Source: an uncultured Clostridia bacterium | Lineage (GTDB): Bacteria > Bacillota > Clostridia > Christensenellales > Aristaeellaceae | NCBI GenBank assembly: GCA_947596085.1 | Contig: CANQEW010000025.1 | Coordinates: 1-39,179 of the forward strand | Length of the DNA stretch: 39,179 nt | Reading direction: 5' to 3' | Shown here: in pieces, positions 24,271-32,921 of the stretch | How the letters are laid out: every line of letters starts with the position of its first letter | Position numbering within the stretch: position 1 is the stretch's first letter | Position numbers and translations under genes: made by a program | The notes under the pieces: model-generated | The model's database searches: none | What the model saw: only the letters and a program-made list of their open reading frames with translations | What the model was told of the DNA's origin: nothing

Positions 24271-25350
24271 ATGGCCAAGATCGCAAAGGGCGTGAAGCTC
24301 GACCATATTTCCAAGATCTATCAGGACCCCAAGACGGGCAAGGACTTCTACGCGGTGCACGACGTCTCGCTGGACATCCGCCCCGGCTCCTTTGTGACGC
24401 TGCTGGGCCCCTCCGGCTGCGGCAAGACCACGACGCTGCGCATGATCGCCGGCTTTGAGAGCCCGGACGAGGGCGAAATCTATCTGGGCGATCAGGCCAT
24501 CAACGAACTGACGCCCAACAAGCGCGACACGGCGATGGTGTTCCAGAGCTACGCGCTGCTGCCGCACTACAACGTGTTCGACAACGTGGCCTACGGCCTC
24601 AAGCTGCGCAAGGTTCCCAAGGATGAGATCCGCAGCCGCGTGATGCACATCCTGGAGCTGGTGGAGCTGAAGGGCATGGAGGCGCGCATGACCAACCAGC
24701 TCTCCGGCGGCCAGCAGCAGCGCGTCGCGCTGGCGCGCGCGCTGGTCATCGAGCCGTCGGTGCTGCTGTTCGACGAGCCGCTGTCCAACCTGGACGCCAA
24801 GCTGCGCATCTCCATGCGCACCGAGATTCGCCGCATCCAGCAGGAGGTGGGCATCACCGCCATCTACGTCACCCACGACCAGTCCGAGGCCATGGCGCTG
24901 AGCGACAACATCATCATCATGAACAAGGGCGTGATCGCCCAGATGGGTACGCCGCAGGAGGTCTACTACCGCCCAGCCAGCGAGTTCGTGGCCGACTTCA
25001 TCGGAGAGGCGAACTTCCTCAAGGTGAAGGTGCGCGAGGTGAACGCTGACGGCGTGACCGTGGAGATGAACGGCGTGCGCTTCCCGGTGCAGAAGCCGGA
25101 GATTCCCGTGGCCGCGGGCGAGGATCGCACGGTGATGCTGCGTCCCGAGGGCATCCGCGTGAGCGATTCGGGCGCGCTGCCCTGCAAGGTGGTGCTGTCC
25201 TGCTTCATGGGATCGTACCAGAACTACCACGTGCGCGTCGGCGACGCGCTGGTGCGCGTCACGGACAACCATCCGGTCGGCCGCCGCGTGTACCAGGTCG
25301 GCGAGGAGGCCTATCTGGACTTCAACGTGATCGATACGCACCTGATGTGA
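24271..25350 (+). CDS. ABC transporter ATP-binding protein (FbpC/PotA-like)
   Basis: The protein has 359 residues. Walker A GPSGCGKTT (about 50), Q-loop FQSYALLPHYNVF, signature LSGGQQQR, Walker B LLFDEPLSNLD and switch His in VTHDQSEA are all present. A C-terminal TOBE domain (about 245-355) matches the MalK/PotA/FbpC group. GGGAGG lies nine bases before the ATG. It powers the importer encoded just upstream, is the last gene of the operon and is followed by a strong terminator. Confidence 0.93.
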   Translation: MAKIAKGVKLDHISKIYQDPKTGKDFYAVHDVSLDIRPGSFVTLLGPSGCGKTTTLRMIAGFESPDEGEIYLGDQAINELTPNKRDTAMVFQSYALLPHYNVFDNVAYGLKLRKVPKDEIRSRVMHILELVELKGMEARMTNQLSGGQQQRVALARALVIEPSVLLFDEPLSNLDAKLRISMRTEIRRIQQEVGITAIYVTHDQSEAMALSDNIIIMNKGVIAQMGTPQEVYYRPASEFVADFIGEANFLKVKVREVNADGVTVEMNGVRFPVQKPEIPVAAGEDRTVMLRPEGIRVSDSGALPCKVVLSCFMGSYQNYHVRVGDALVRVTDNHPVGRRVYQVGEEAYLDFNVIDTHLM

Positions 25351-25356
25351 GCGCGT

Positions 25357-25404
25357 CCCGCCCGCGAAGCCTGCCAAAAAGCGGCGCTCGCGGGCGGGAT
25401 TTTT
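25357..25404 (+). terminator. Terminator of the importer operon
   Basis: An exact 11-bp inverted repeat (CCCGCCCGCGA at 25357-25367, complement at 25388-25398) is followed by ATTTTTG, six bases after the ATPase stop. Confidence 0.85.
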
Positions 25405-25446
25405 GTTGAAATTAGGGAAAGATTTGAAAATCATTGGATTTCAAGA

Positions 25447-25475
25447 TTGAAGGATCGCCGTTTGCATGTTAGAAT
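25447..25475 (+). promoter_or_regulatory. Promoter of the second binding-protein gene
   Basis: TTGAAG (25447-25452), 17 bases and TAGAAT (25470-25475), about 50 bases before the ATG at 25534. Confidence 0.65.
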
Positions 25476-25533
25476 GAAAGCGGTGGCGAATGACTGCCGC
25501 CGGAAGACTCGCGAACCTGGGAGAGTGTATGCG

Positions 25534-26586
25534 ATGAAAAAGTTCCTGATCCTGATACTGGCCCTTGCGCTGTGCCTGGGCGGCATGTGCGCGTCGGCGG
25601 AGGAGATCAACTGGCGCGCATGCGAGGGCGGCGAGCTGACCGTCTACGTCGCCTGCGGAGACGAGCACGGCGCGGCGGTGCTGAAGGCGTTTCAGCAGAA
25701 GACCGGCGTCAACATCACCTACATGCGCCTCTCGGGCAACGCCTGCTACAACCGCATCCTGAGCGAGCGCGACGACCCCGGGGCCGACGTGTGGTATGGC
25801 GGCACCTGTGATCCCTTCATCGCCGCGGCGAAGGAGGATCTGCTCTATCCCTACGCGAACTTCGAACATGCGCCCTACAAGTCGGAGAGCTACGGCGTCG
25901 GCGAGCCCTACTGGTTCGGCATCTACTCCGGCTACATCGGCTTCATCTGCGATGCGGACGCGCTGGCGGCCGCGGGCGTCGAGGCCCCGTCGAGCTGGGA
26001 GGACCTGGCCAAGCCGGAGTACGCGGGCATGATCTGCATGGCGAACCCGGCCGAGGCCAGTACCGGCATGATGACCGTGTCCATACTGATGCAGATCTAC
26101 GGCGAGGACAGGGCGATGGAGCTGGTCTCCGCGATCGACAAGAATGTGATTTCCTACGTGCGCACCGGCGCGGGCGTCGCCGCGCGCGTGGCCGAGGGCG
26201 GGGCCGCCATCGGCGTGGGCTTTCTGCACAACGGCCTGCAGTACATCGAGGAGGGCAGCGAGAAGCTCCAACTCGTCGCGCCCGAGGAGGGCACCGGCTG
26301 CGAGGTCGGCGGCGCCGCCATCGTCAAGGGCTGCAAGCACCTGGATGCCGCCAAGCTGTTCATGGCGTTCGCCATGAGCCCCGAAGCCCAGGAGATCGGC
26401 CAGACGGTCGGCTCGCTGCAGTTCCTCACCGTCGAGGGCGCGCGGGACCCCGAGGCCGCGCAGGCGGTCACGGACATGGGCGTGAAGCTGATCGACTACG
26501 ACTCCACCTGGACCGGTGAAAATCGCGACCACATCATCGAGGCGTGGACGAGCGCCGCCGACATGAGCAAGGTCGAAGGGGACTGA
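25534..26586 (+). CDS. Second FbpA-type substrate-binding protein (paralogue)
   Basis: The protein has 350 residues. A signal peptide with a likely cleavage at ASA-EE precedes the mature part; the Cys before it is not in a proper lipobox. It parallels the binding protein at 21371-22456 block by block: GELTVYVACGDEH, DVWYGGTCDPF, GIYSGYIGF, KNVISYVRTGAG, IGVGFLHNG. The two are therefore an old duplication. It has its own promoter and terminator and no permease, so it probably feeds the importer encoded upstream, perhaps with another ligand or at other times. Confidence 0.85.
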   Translation: MKKFLILILALALCLGGMCASAEEINWRACEGGELTVYVACGDEHGAAVLKAFQQKTGVNITYMRLSGNACYNRILSERDDPGADVWYGGTCDPFIAAAKEDLLYPYANFEHAPYKSESYGVGEPYWFGIYSGYIGFICDADALAAAGVEAPSSWEDLAKPEYAGMICMANPAEASTGMMTVSILMQIYGEDRAMELVSAIDKNVISYVRTGAGVAARVAEGGAAIGVGFLHNGLQYIEEGSEKLQLVAPEEGTGCEVGGAAIVKGCKHLDAAKLFMAFAMSPEAQEIGQTVGSLQFLTVEGARDPEAAQAVTDMGVKLIDYDSTWTGENRDHIIEAWTSAADMSKVEGD

Positions 26587-26624
26587 CGAAAAGCTCAATA
26601 TTGTTTATAAAGGTAGGATTTGAT

Positions 26625-26680
26625 AAGGCCGTTCCACCGCAATCCACACGGATTCGGCGGGATGGCTTTATTCTATTTGC
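26625..26680 (+). terminator. Terminator of the second binding-protein gene
   Basis: An almost complete 15-pair stem (26625-26639 with 26655-26669, several G-U) encloses a smaller AATCC/GGATT hairpin and is followed by a T-rich stretch. Confidence 0.65.
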
Positions 26681-26709
26681 TTTATAGCCAAGAAACAGAG
26701 CGGTAAATA

Positions 26710-26740
26710 TTGACAGCGGGGGGGGGTATTGTAATATAAT
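26710..26740 (+). promoter_or_regulatory. Promoter with a G9 tract in its spacer, upstream of the surface-protein gene
   Basis: TTGACA (26710-26715) is followed by a spacer containing nine consecutive G (26718-26726). TAATAT (26732-26737, spacer 16) and TATAAT (26735-26740, spacer 19) are both possible -10 elements. Change in G number would alter the spacing and so promoter strength, as known for phase-variable promoters in other bacteria. Confidence 0.7.
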
Positions 26741-26796
26741 TGTTGTAATAAAACATGTGGAATTAACCACAATGGTAAGAATGGGGGAAGGGGATT

Positions 26797-29700
26797 ATGA
26801 AGAGAATGAAGCGGCTGTTTTCGCTGCTGATGGCGGCGGCGATGCTATTTGCGATGTTCGGCTTCGCGGAGGAGGACGGTGCGGCGGCGCTGGAATCGGA
26901 CGCGGCGGTTGAGCAGTTCATGGCTGCGGAGGAGCCCGCACCGGAGGAGGAGCTCGCACCGGAGGAGGAGCCCGCACCGGAGGAGGAACCCGTGCTAGAG
27001 GAGGGGCCCGCGGCGACAGAGGAACCCGCGGCGACAGAGGAACCCGCGCTCGCGGGGGAGGACGCGCCGGAACTGGAGGCGCCGCTGGAGGATGCGCCCG
27101 CCGAGGAGCCGACGGAAGCGCCGGAAAGCGCGCTCCCGGGGATGGAAGTGCAGGTCGTGCGCGTTGGGGAGACGCTCTTGCAGGCGCTGGTGACGGGCGC
27201 GGAGGGCGAGCTCTATTACCAGTGGCAGGAGTTGAACCTTGCGGCCTATCAGGAGGCGCAGCGGACCGGCGAAATCTCCCAGGCGGACGCACTGTGGAAG
27301 AATATCGACGGCGCGACGGAGTGCGTGCTGGACGCGTGCGCGGCGATGGGCGACGGCTATGCGGAGTACGGCTATCGCTGCGTTTGCGCCGCGGAGGATT
27401 ACGCCGTTTCCTCCACTTATCTGTTTGACGCGGATGCGCCTGTGACCTCGGAGGAGGTGGACGAGGCGCTGCCAATCGAACCCGCGCAGCCGGAGCCCGT
27501 CGAGGCGGACTATGGCATCATGCCGGTGATCTACAATGGCTGTCCGCATACGCAGACCGAGGAAATCCACGAGACGGAGTTCTACTCGTGGGTATCCTGG
27601 GACGAGTACGGCCATGTCTACAACGTGCGGGAAATCAGCGGACGCAAGTGTAAGGCATGCGGCGCGTACACGGAATATTCCATTGGCGACATCAAGGAAA
27701 TGCCGTATGAGAAGCATAAGTTTAATAAATATGGTGAGTGCGAGAAATGTGAGTATGAGTGCAAACATCCAGGCTATGTGACGACCGGAACAGAAAGTTA
27801 TAAGGAGCTACACGGGAATGATGATGTTGGCGATTATGAGATCGTGTCTCCCGATCAGCATCGAAAAATTCTTACAGACAATGATGTAGTTGATCGCGTG
27901 AATTGCAAGATATGTGGCGTAAGAGGTAATATATCTCACTATGATCACGTTTATACATATGCCGCGCCGGAAGCACATACTTACGATGTGAGTGGCAAAT
28001 GTACGCTTTGCGGCTATGAAAGTAAATGTTCAAAGAGCGGCGTTCACGACTTCGTTCTCGCGTCGGAAAGTATCGAATGCGATTCTTATGAGTATAAGAG
28101 CGAGAAAATATGCGAGGGCCACGGTGTTCATAAGTCCGTGCGCTACGAATGCCGGAATTGTGGAGAGGTATATTATATTAGCACATATGATCCGGATGCC
28201 ACATACGAAACGGAGCATAGGGATGACTATGCCATAGGACATGGGGATGGGCGCTGTTATCGCTGCGGTACGAAGCGTAAATGCGCGCATATAAATTTAA
28301 AGAACGAGGGGTATACATACAGTGGTCGATATTACCAAGGTGGTTCCTATTTCAACGACTACTCTACAAAATATAGCGATGTGATTGCCGGAACTTCTCC
28401 AATCGTAAGTAATGGAAATGGTACGCATACCGGCAAGTTGGTGCAAACGACTAACTGGCGATGCGTGGATTGCGGGGGGCAGTTTACAGAAACGCGTATT
28501 GTGGATGGAACACAGCCCTGTCAATATGATTGGGACGATGACAAATGTATAATTTGTGGGGCCGCGAGACTCCAAAGCTCCGCATGCCGCCATGACCGAG
28601 TCAAGCGGGTTGAACATGTATACACGGAAGGTGAACCATGCCAAAATCCGGATGGTAAGGGGCATATCTATACGGATTATGAACGATCTTGGACCTTGTT
28701 TTGCCTCGATTGTGGAGAAGAGCTTGATGATGAATATGACGATAACAATAATACTCCGTACGTCGAGCCTCATTATCTCCTGAATGGAACGTGCGAATAC
28801 TGCGGATATGTGAGCCACTGTGCCCACAAGAATACGGAAAAGCGGCGGTTTGACGTGGTGTGGGGATACAATTGGAAGGATGCGGAGAACCATTACACGC
28901 TCTATCAGTGCGCGGAGGTCTGTCTCGACTGCGGTTCGATCGTTGACCGCGTGCAGTGCGAAAGCGTTCCCGAGCCGCACATGTATGACTCCAAAGGCTA
29001 CTGCCCCTTCTGCACGTACGCGCGGGACATCACCTTCCCCGTGACGAAGATCGCTCTGAACAGCGCTGCCCTGACGCTCGCGAGGGGCGAGAGCGCGGAC
29101 CTGACGGCGGCGGTGACGCCCAGCTATGCGACGAACGCGAAGATAAACTGGACGAGCGGCAACCCCTCCGTGGCGACGGTTTCAAACGGCAAGGTGACCG
29201 CCGTGGGCGCGGGCACGGCGACGATCACCTGCGCGGCCGCCGATGGAAGCGGTGTGAAGGCGGTCTGTGCTGTGACGGTGGCCGCGCCGCAGCCGCCGAA
29301 GTCGGTTGCGATTGAGCAACAGAACCGCAGCATGAACGTCGGGGAGACGCTGCAGCTGACGGTGAAGTTCCAGCCGGAGGGTACGAGCTCCGCGCTGACG
29401 TGGACGACATCGAACAAGAAGATCGCGACGGTGGACGGAAGCGGCGTGGCGACGGCGGTCGCCGAGGGCAGCGCGACGATCACGGTCAAGACGGCGAACG
29501 GCAAGAAGGCGACGACGAAGATCAAGGTGGTAGACCCGTACAAGCCGACGGGAATCCAGTTGAGCCACAGCGGAACGGTAAATGTGGACATCGACAAGAC
29601 GCTGCAATTGACCGCCACGTTGGTGCCATCGACGGCGAAGAGCGAGATCACATGGAAGAGCTCATCGACGAAGATTGCGACGGTGACGAACGGCGTGGTG

Positions 29701-31191
29701 ACGCCGGTGAAGGAAGGCACCGCAACGATCACTGCGACGGCAGTGAAGACGAAGAAGAGCGCGACGGTCAAGGTCAAGGTAGTGGACCCGTACAAGCCGA
29801 CGGGGATCCAGCTGAGCCATACCGGTACGGTGAGCGTGGACATCGACAAGACGCTGCAACTGACCGCCACGTTGGTGCCATCGACGGCGAAGAGCGAGAT
29901 CACATGGAAGAGCTCATCGACGAAGATTGCGACGGTGACGAACGGCGTGGTGACGCCGGTGAAGGAAGGCACCGCAACGATCACTGCGACGGCAGTGAAG
30001 ACGAAGAAGAGCGCGACGGTCAAGGTCAAGGTAGTGGACCCGTACAAGCCGACAGGAATCCAGTTGAGCCATACCGGAACGGTGAGCGTGGACATTGACA
30101 AGACACTGCAATTGACAGCCACGTTAGTGCCATCGACGGCAAAGAGCGAGATTACGTGGAAGAGCTCGTCGACGAAGATCGCGACGGTGACGAATGGCGT
30201 GGTGACGCCGGTGAAGGAGGGCACCGCAACGATCACGGCGACGGCGGTCAAGACGAACAAGCGTGCGACGGTCAAGGTGAAGGTGGTGGACCCGTACAAG
30301 CCGACGGGGATCCAGCTGAACCATACCGGGACGGTAAGCCTGGATATCGACAAGACGCTGCAATTGGCAGCCACACTTGTGCCATCAACGGCGAGGAGCG
30401 AGATTACGTGGAGGAGTTCTTCGACGAAGATCGTGACGGTGGACGCGACGGGCAAGGTAACGCCGGTGAAGGAGGGCACGACGACGATCACTGCGACGGC
30501 GGTGAAGACGAAGAAGAGCGCGATGGTCAAGGTGAAGGTGGTGGACCCGTACAAACCGACGGGGATCCAGTTAAGCTACAGCGGAACGGTGAACTTGGAT
30601 ATCGACAAGACGCTGCAGCTGACGGCGACGCTTATACCATCGACGGCGAAGAGTGACATCACGTGGAAGAGCTCGTCGGCGAACATTGCGACGGTTGACG
30701 CGACGGGCAAGGTGACGGCGATCAAGGCGGGCACCGTGACGATCACTGCGACGGCGGTCAAGACGAACAAGCGCGCCACGGTCAAGGTGAAAGTCGTGGG
30801 CAATAGCGCGGCCGAACAGAAGGCCATGACGGATGAAGTTGTGAGACTTGTCAATCAGGAGCGGCAGAAGGAAGGACTCGACCCACTGGAGATCAGCGAG
30901 AATCTAAGCCGTGCGGCGATGATTCGCGCAAAGGAGCTGGTTCAGAGGCTTGCCCACACGCGCCCGGACGGAAGCAGCTGTCTCACCGTTGATCCCGATG
31001 CGGCTGGGGAGAATATTGCCGCGGGTTTTCGAACCCCCAGCTCAGTGATGAAAGCATGGATGAATTCTTCGGGACACCGGCATAATATTCTTGACTCAAA
31101 CTGGGGGATGATTGGCGTCGGAGTGTATACATATGACAATAAAACATATTGGGTGCAGTTGTTTGGATTCGGAGATGGCTGGATTGTCTAA
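26797..31191 (+). CDS. Large secreted protein: Cys-rich region, seven Big_2 domains, CAP domain
   Basis: The protein has 1464 residues. A signal peptide (1-24, cleavage near GFA-EE) is followed by a Glu/Pro/Ala-rich stretch with short tandem repeats (about 45-115). A long region (about 235-745) holds many C-x-x-C/G pairs and His, suggesting metal or disulfide modules. Seven bacterial Ig-like Big_2 domains follow from about residue 748; the last five are tandem 84-85-residue repeats. The C-terminus (about 1338-1464) is a CAP/SCP domain: VRLVNQERQKEG, LAHTRPDG, GENIAAG, GHRHNIL and GVGVY. There is no LPXTG or transmembrane anchor at the end. It is likely exported and held at, or released from, the surface; adhesion or wall binding is plausible. 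The Cys-rich DNA (about 27.7-28.8 kb) is much more AT-rich than both sides, which points to mosaic origin. Confidence 0.85.
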   Translation: MKRMKRLFSLLMAAAMLFAMFGFAEEDGAAALESDAAVEQFMAAEEPAPEEELAPEEEPAPEEEPVLEEGPAATEEPAATEEPALAGEDAPELEAPLEDAPAEEPTEAPESALPGMEVQVVRVGETLLQALVTGAEGELYYQWQELNLAAYQEAQRTGEISQADALWKNIDGATECVLDACAAMGDGYAEYGYRCVCAAEDYAVSSTYLFDADAPVTSEEVDEALPIEPAQPEPVEADYGIMPVIYNGCPHTQTEEIHETEFYSWVSWDEYGHVYNVREISGRKCKACGAYTEYSIGDIKEMPYEKHKFNKYGECEKCEYECKHPGYVTTGTESYKELHGNDDVGDYEIVSPDQHRKILTDNDVVDRVNCKICGVRGNISHYDHVYTYAAPEAHTYDVSGKCTLCGYESKCSKSGVHDFVLASESIECDSYEYKSEKICEGHGVHKSVRYECRNCGEVYYISTYDPDATYETEHRDDYAIGHGDGRCYRCGTKRKCAHINLKNEGYTYSGRYYQGGSYFNDYSTKYSDVIAGTSPIVSNGNGTHTGKLVQTTNWRCVDCGGQFTETRIVDGTQPCQYDWDDDKCIICGAARLQSSACRHDRVKRVEHVYTEGEPCQNPDGKGHIYTDYERSWTLFCLDCGEELDDEYDDNNNTPYVEPHYLLNGTCEYCGYVSHCAHKNTEKRRFDVVWGYNWKDAENHYTLYQCAEVCLDCGSIVDRVQCESVPEPHMYDSKGYCPFCTYARDITFPVTKIALNSAALTLARGESADLTAAVTPSYATNAKINWTSGNPSVATVSNGKVTAVGAGTATITCAAADGSGVKAVCAVTVAAPQPPKSVAIEQQNRSMNVGETLQLTVKFQPEGTSSALTWTTSNKKIATVDGSGVATAVAEGSATITVKTANGKKATTKIKVVDPYKPTGIQLSHSGTVNVDIDKTLQLTATLVPSTAKSEITWKSSSTKIATVTNGVVTPVKEGTATITATAVKTKKSATVKVKVVDPYKPTGIQLSHTGTVSVDIDKTLQLTATLVPSTAKSEITWKSSSTKIATVTNGVVTPVKEGTATITATAVKTKKSATVKVKVVDPYKPTGIQLSHTGTVSVDIDKTLQLTATLVPSTAKSEITWKSSSTKIATVTNGVVTPVKEGTATITATAVKTNKRATVKVKVVDPYKPTGIQLNHTGTVSLDIDKTLQLAATLVPSTARSEITWRSSSTKIVTVDATGKVTPVKEGTTTITATAVKTKKSAMVKVKVVDPYKPTGIQLSYSGTVNLDIDKTLQLTATLIPSTAKSDITWKSSSANIATVDATGKVTAIKAGTVTITATAVKTNKRATVKVKVVGNSAAEQKAMTDEVVRLVNQERQKEGLDPLEISENLSRAAMIRAKELVQRLAHTRPDGSSCLTVDPDAAGENIAAGFRTPSSVMKAWMNSSGHRHNILDSNWGMIGVGVYTYDNKTYWVQLFGFGDGWIV
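29527..30802 (+). repeat. Five tandem 252-255-bp repeats within the surface-protein gene
   Basis: Each unit begins VVDPYKPTGIQL and encodes one Big_2 domain. Units start near 29527, 29779, 30031, 30283 and 30538. The first three share long identical DNA stretches, so the copy number can probably change by recombination. Confidence 0.85.
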
Positions 31192-31263
31192 GGATACTGG
31201 CAAGAACCGATCCCTGGCCCGATATTGTTCGAACACGGGGATGAATGCAAAGTGAATGAATAT

Positions 31264-31300
31264 CGCGCCTTGATCAGCATCGTCAAGGCGCGGTGTTTTT
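31264..31300 (+). terminator. Terminator of the surface-protein gene
   Basis: An exact 10-bp inverted repeat (CGCGCCTTGA at 31264-31273, complement at 31283-31292) is followed by GTGTTTTT. It overlaps the stop codon and last codons of the convergent flavoprotein gene. Confidence 0.8.
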
Positions 31301-31915
31301 GGTAGAAGCGCTTTTTTCAGCCGGAGGAGATGATTCCGAATCCCCTCCGCTCGATGCCGCCGCGTTTCCGCCCCAAAAGAAGTTGACGATATTCTCCAGC
31401 CCCGGGCGCGCGTTCGCGTCCTCGATTGCGGGAATCGCGTCGGTGTTGTGGATGCACACCGCCTCGTGAATCTCCCGGCAATTCATCGCGCGCAGCAGCA
31501 CTCGTGCCGTGGCGCAGGCGCGGTTTGGGTCGCCCGTGCCGCCGCCGACCAGAAGAATCGCGCCCCGCTTGGGTTTGGGGATCGGCTCCTCACCCCGGAA
31601 GCGCCGGGCGCTGAAGTAGGTTTGCAGCCGGCTGCCCACGTCCAGCAGCCGCCCGGTCAGCTCCGAGAAATAGAGCGGCGAGGCGATCAGTATGTTGTCG
31701 CACTCCTGGATCCGGCGATAGATTTCCCGCATCCCGTCGTCGATGGCGCAGCCCTCGTGCTCGCGGCAGTACCGGCAGTCGACGCAGGCGGACACGTCGC
31801 TGCGGTAGGCGTTCACAATATGCACTTCCCCCGCAAGCCCGCGCTCGATCTCGCGAATCAGATGGGCGGTGTCTCCGTTCTCGCGCGGGGAGCCGTTGAA
31901 AATCAGCGTGTTCAT
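31283..31915 (-). CDS. Iron-sulfur flavoprotein / NADPH-dependent FMN reductase family
   Basis: The protein has 210 residues. GGAGG lies four bases before the ATG. The flavodoxin-like fold opens with IFNGSPRENGDTAHL, which binds FMN phosphate. Cys44-x2-Cys47-x2-Cys50-x5-Cys56 is the compact [4Fe-4S] motif of Isf-type flavoproteins, and SPLYFSELTG follows. It probably transfers electrons in oxidative-stress or redox metabolism. The last 30 residues are Ser/Pro/Ala-rich, and the final codons are read from the neighbour's terminator stem, so the tail may be a recent extension. It is the last gene of the ybaK-like/mazG-like unit. Confidence 0.85.
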   Translation of the reverse strand: MNTLIFNGSPRENGDTAHLIREIERGLAGEVHIVNAYRSDVSACVDCRYCREHEGCAIDDGMREIYRRIQECDNILIASPLYFSELTGRLLDVGSRLQTYFSARRFRGEEPIPKPKRGAILLVGGGTGDPNRACATARVLLRAMNCREIHEAVCIHNTDAIPAIEDANARPGLENIVNFFWGGNAAASSGGDSESSPPAEKSASTKNTAP

Positions 31916-31940
31916 GCGGCCTCCTTGAAAATTTGGGCGG

Positions 31941-32270
31941 TCACTCCGCTTCGCGCCGAATGGATCTCTTCGCGTCGAAGCCTTCGGGATAGCGGCGGCG
32001 CAGCTTGTCGAGATTCATCCGAAGCACGTCTTCCAGATCCATATCCAGCGCCGCGGCGGCTTCCGCCAGATGCCAGGCCACGTCGCCCAGTTCCCGGACG
32101 AACCGCTCCCGGTCGAAGGGGTGATCCTGCATCAGGTGCTTTTTGAGCAGATCGGCCGCCTCGCCGGCCTCGCCGCACAGCCCCAGCGCGCCGTCCAACA
32201 GCATGTCCCGCTTCGATAGCGCCGGATTCAGCGTCGCCATTGCCAATTTCTGGTATTCGTTTGCGGTCAT
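31941..32270 (-). CDS. MazG-like nucleotide pyrophosphohydrolase
   Basis: The protein has 109 residues. The start at 32270 overlaps the upstream YbaK-like stop (ATGA); the longer open frame is a shadow of that gene. The acidic metal-binding motifs LCGEAGEAADLL (Glu34, Glu37) and ELGDVAWHL (Glu60, Asp63) define the all-alpha NTP pyrophosphatase fold. It should hydrolyse (d)NTPs to the monophosphate as a house-cleaning enzyme. Confidence 0.85.
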   Translation of the reverse strand: MTANEYQKLAMATLNPALSKRDMLLDGALGLCGEAGEAADLLKKHLMQDHPFDRERFVRELGDVAWHLAEAAAALDMDLEDVLRMNLDKLRRRYPEGFDAKRSIRREAE

Positions 32271-32743
32271 TCCGGCGCCGCTTCCTTTGCCACGTCCACC
32301 CATCCCGCGCAGAGGGAGGCCTCCTCCAGCTCGGGGATGGTCAGCTCGATGGCGCTGTTGCCGCTTCCCGCGGCGGGGAAGACGGTCGTGAAGCGCTTGA
32401 GCGATTCGTCCAGATAGACCTTCACACCATCGTTCACGCCGAAGGGACACACGCCGCCCACCGCGTGGCCGATCAGTTCGGCCGCCTGCTCGGGGGTCAG
32501 CATCTTCGCCTTGGTGTGGAAGGCGTCCTTGAACTTGCGATTGTCCACGCGGATGTCGCCGGCGGCGACGATCAGTATGGGCGAACCATCCACCATGTAG
32601 GAGAGCGTCTTGGCGATGCGCGCACCCTCCACGTTCAGCGCCTTCGCCGCCAGTTCCACCGTGGCACTGGAGAGCTCCAGCTCCCGGATGCGGCCGTCCA
32701 GGTTCCACTTTTTCAGATGCGCCCGCGCGCGCTCGATCGACAT
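32267..32743 (-). CDS. YbaK/ProX-type aminoacyl-tRNA deacylase
   Basis: The protein has 158 residues. The ATG at 32743 (MSIERARAHL) fits the family; in-frame GTGs lie just upstream. YbaK-domain features are ARIAKTLSYMVDG, the catalytic-type Lys in DNRKFKDAF and GHAVGGVCPFGV. Such proteins hydrolyse mischarged tRNA (for example Cys- or Ala-tRNAPro) in trans. It is first in a three-gene unit with the MazG-like and flavoprotein genes. Confidence 0.85.
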   Translation of the reverse strand: MSIERARAHLKKWNLDGRIRELELSSATVELAAKALNVEGARIAKTLSYMVDGSPILIVAAGDIRVDNRKFKDAFHTKAKMLTPEQAAELIGHAVGGVCPFGVNDGVKVYLDESLKRFTTVFPAAGSGNSAIELTIPELEEASLCAGWVDVAKEAAPE

Positions 32744-32781
32744 CGCATTCACGATCCCTTCCACTTTATGATTGCGCTTCG

Positions 32782-32790
32782 ATTATAACA
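32782..32790 (-). promoter_or_regulatory. Extended -10 promoter of the ybaK-like unit
   Basis: The minus strand reads TGTTATAAT, a perfect extended -10 about 40 bases before the ATG. No clear -35 is seen. Confidence 0.5.
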
Positions 32791-32921
32791 CGTGCCGCCG
32801 CCCGCCGCGCGTAAAATTTTGGAATTTTTGGAATAATTTTTTAATTTTTGTGACGGGAACAAATGAAGCCATGTACCGTCTAACTCTACGCAAGCCGGTG
32901 CGGATATCGGCGGGAAAGGAA

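Noticed and set aside
22410-24314. Minus-strand 634-codon open frame
   Set aside because: It is antisense to the permease, and its His/Arg/Gln-rich translation is typical of a codon-bias shadow.
29527-30802. Possible CRISPR array
   Set aside because: The 252-bp units are continuous coding repeats of Big_2 domains, with no short repeat/spacer pattern.
32270-32708. N-terminal extension of the MazG-like frame to 255 residues
   Set aside because: This part lies within the YbaK-like gene in another frame; the ATGA overlap at 32267-32270 gives the true start.
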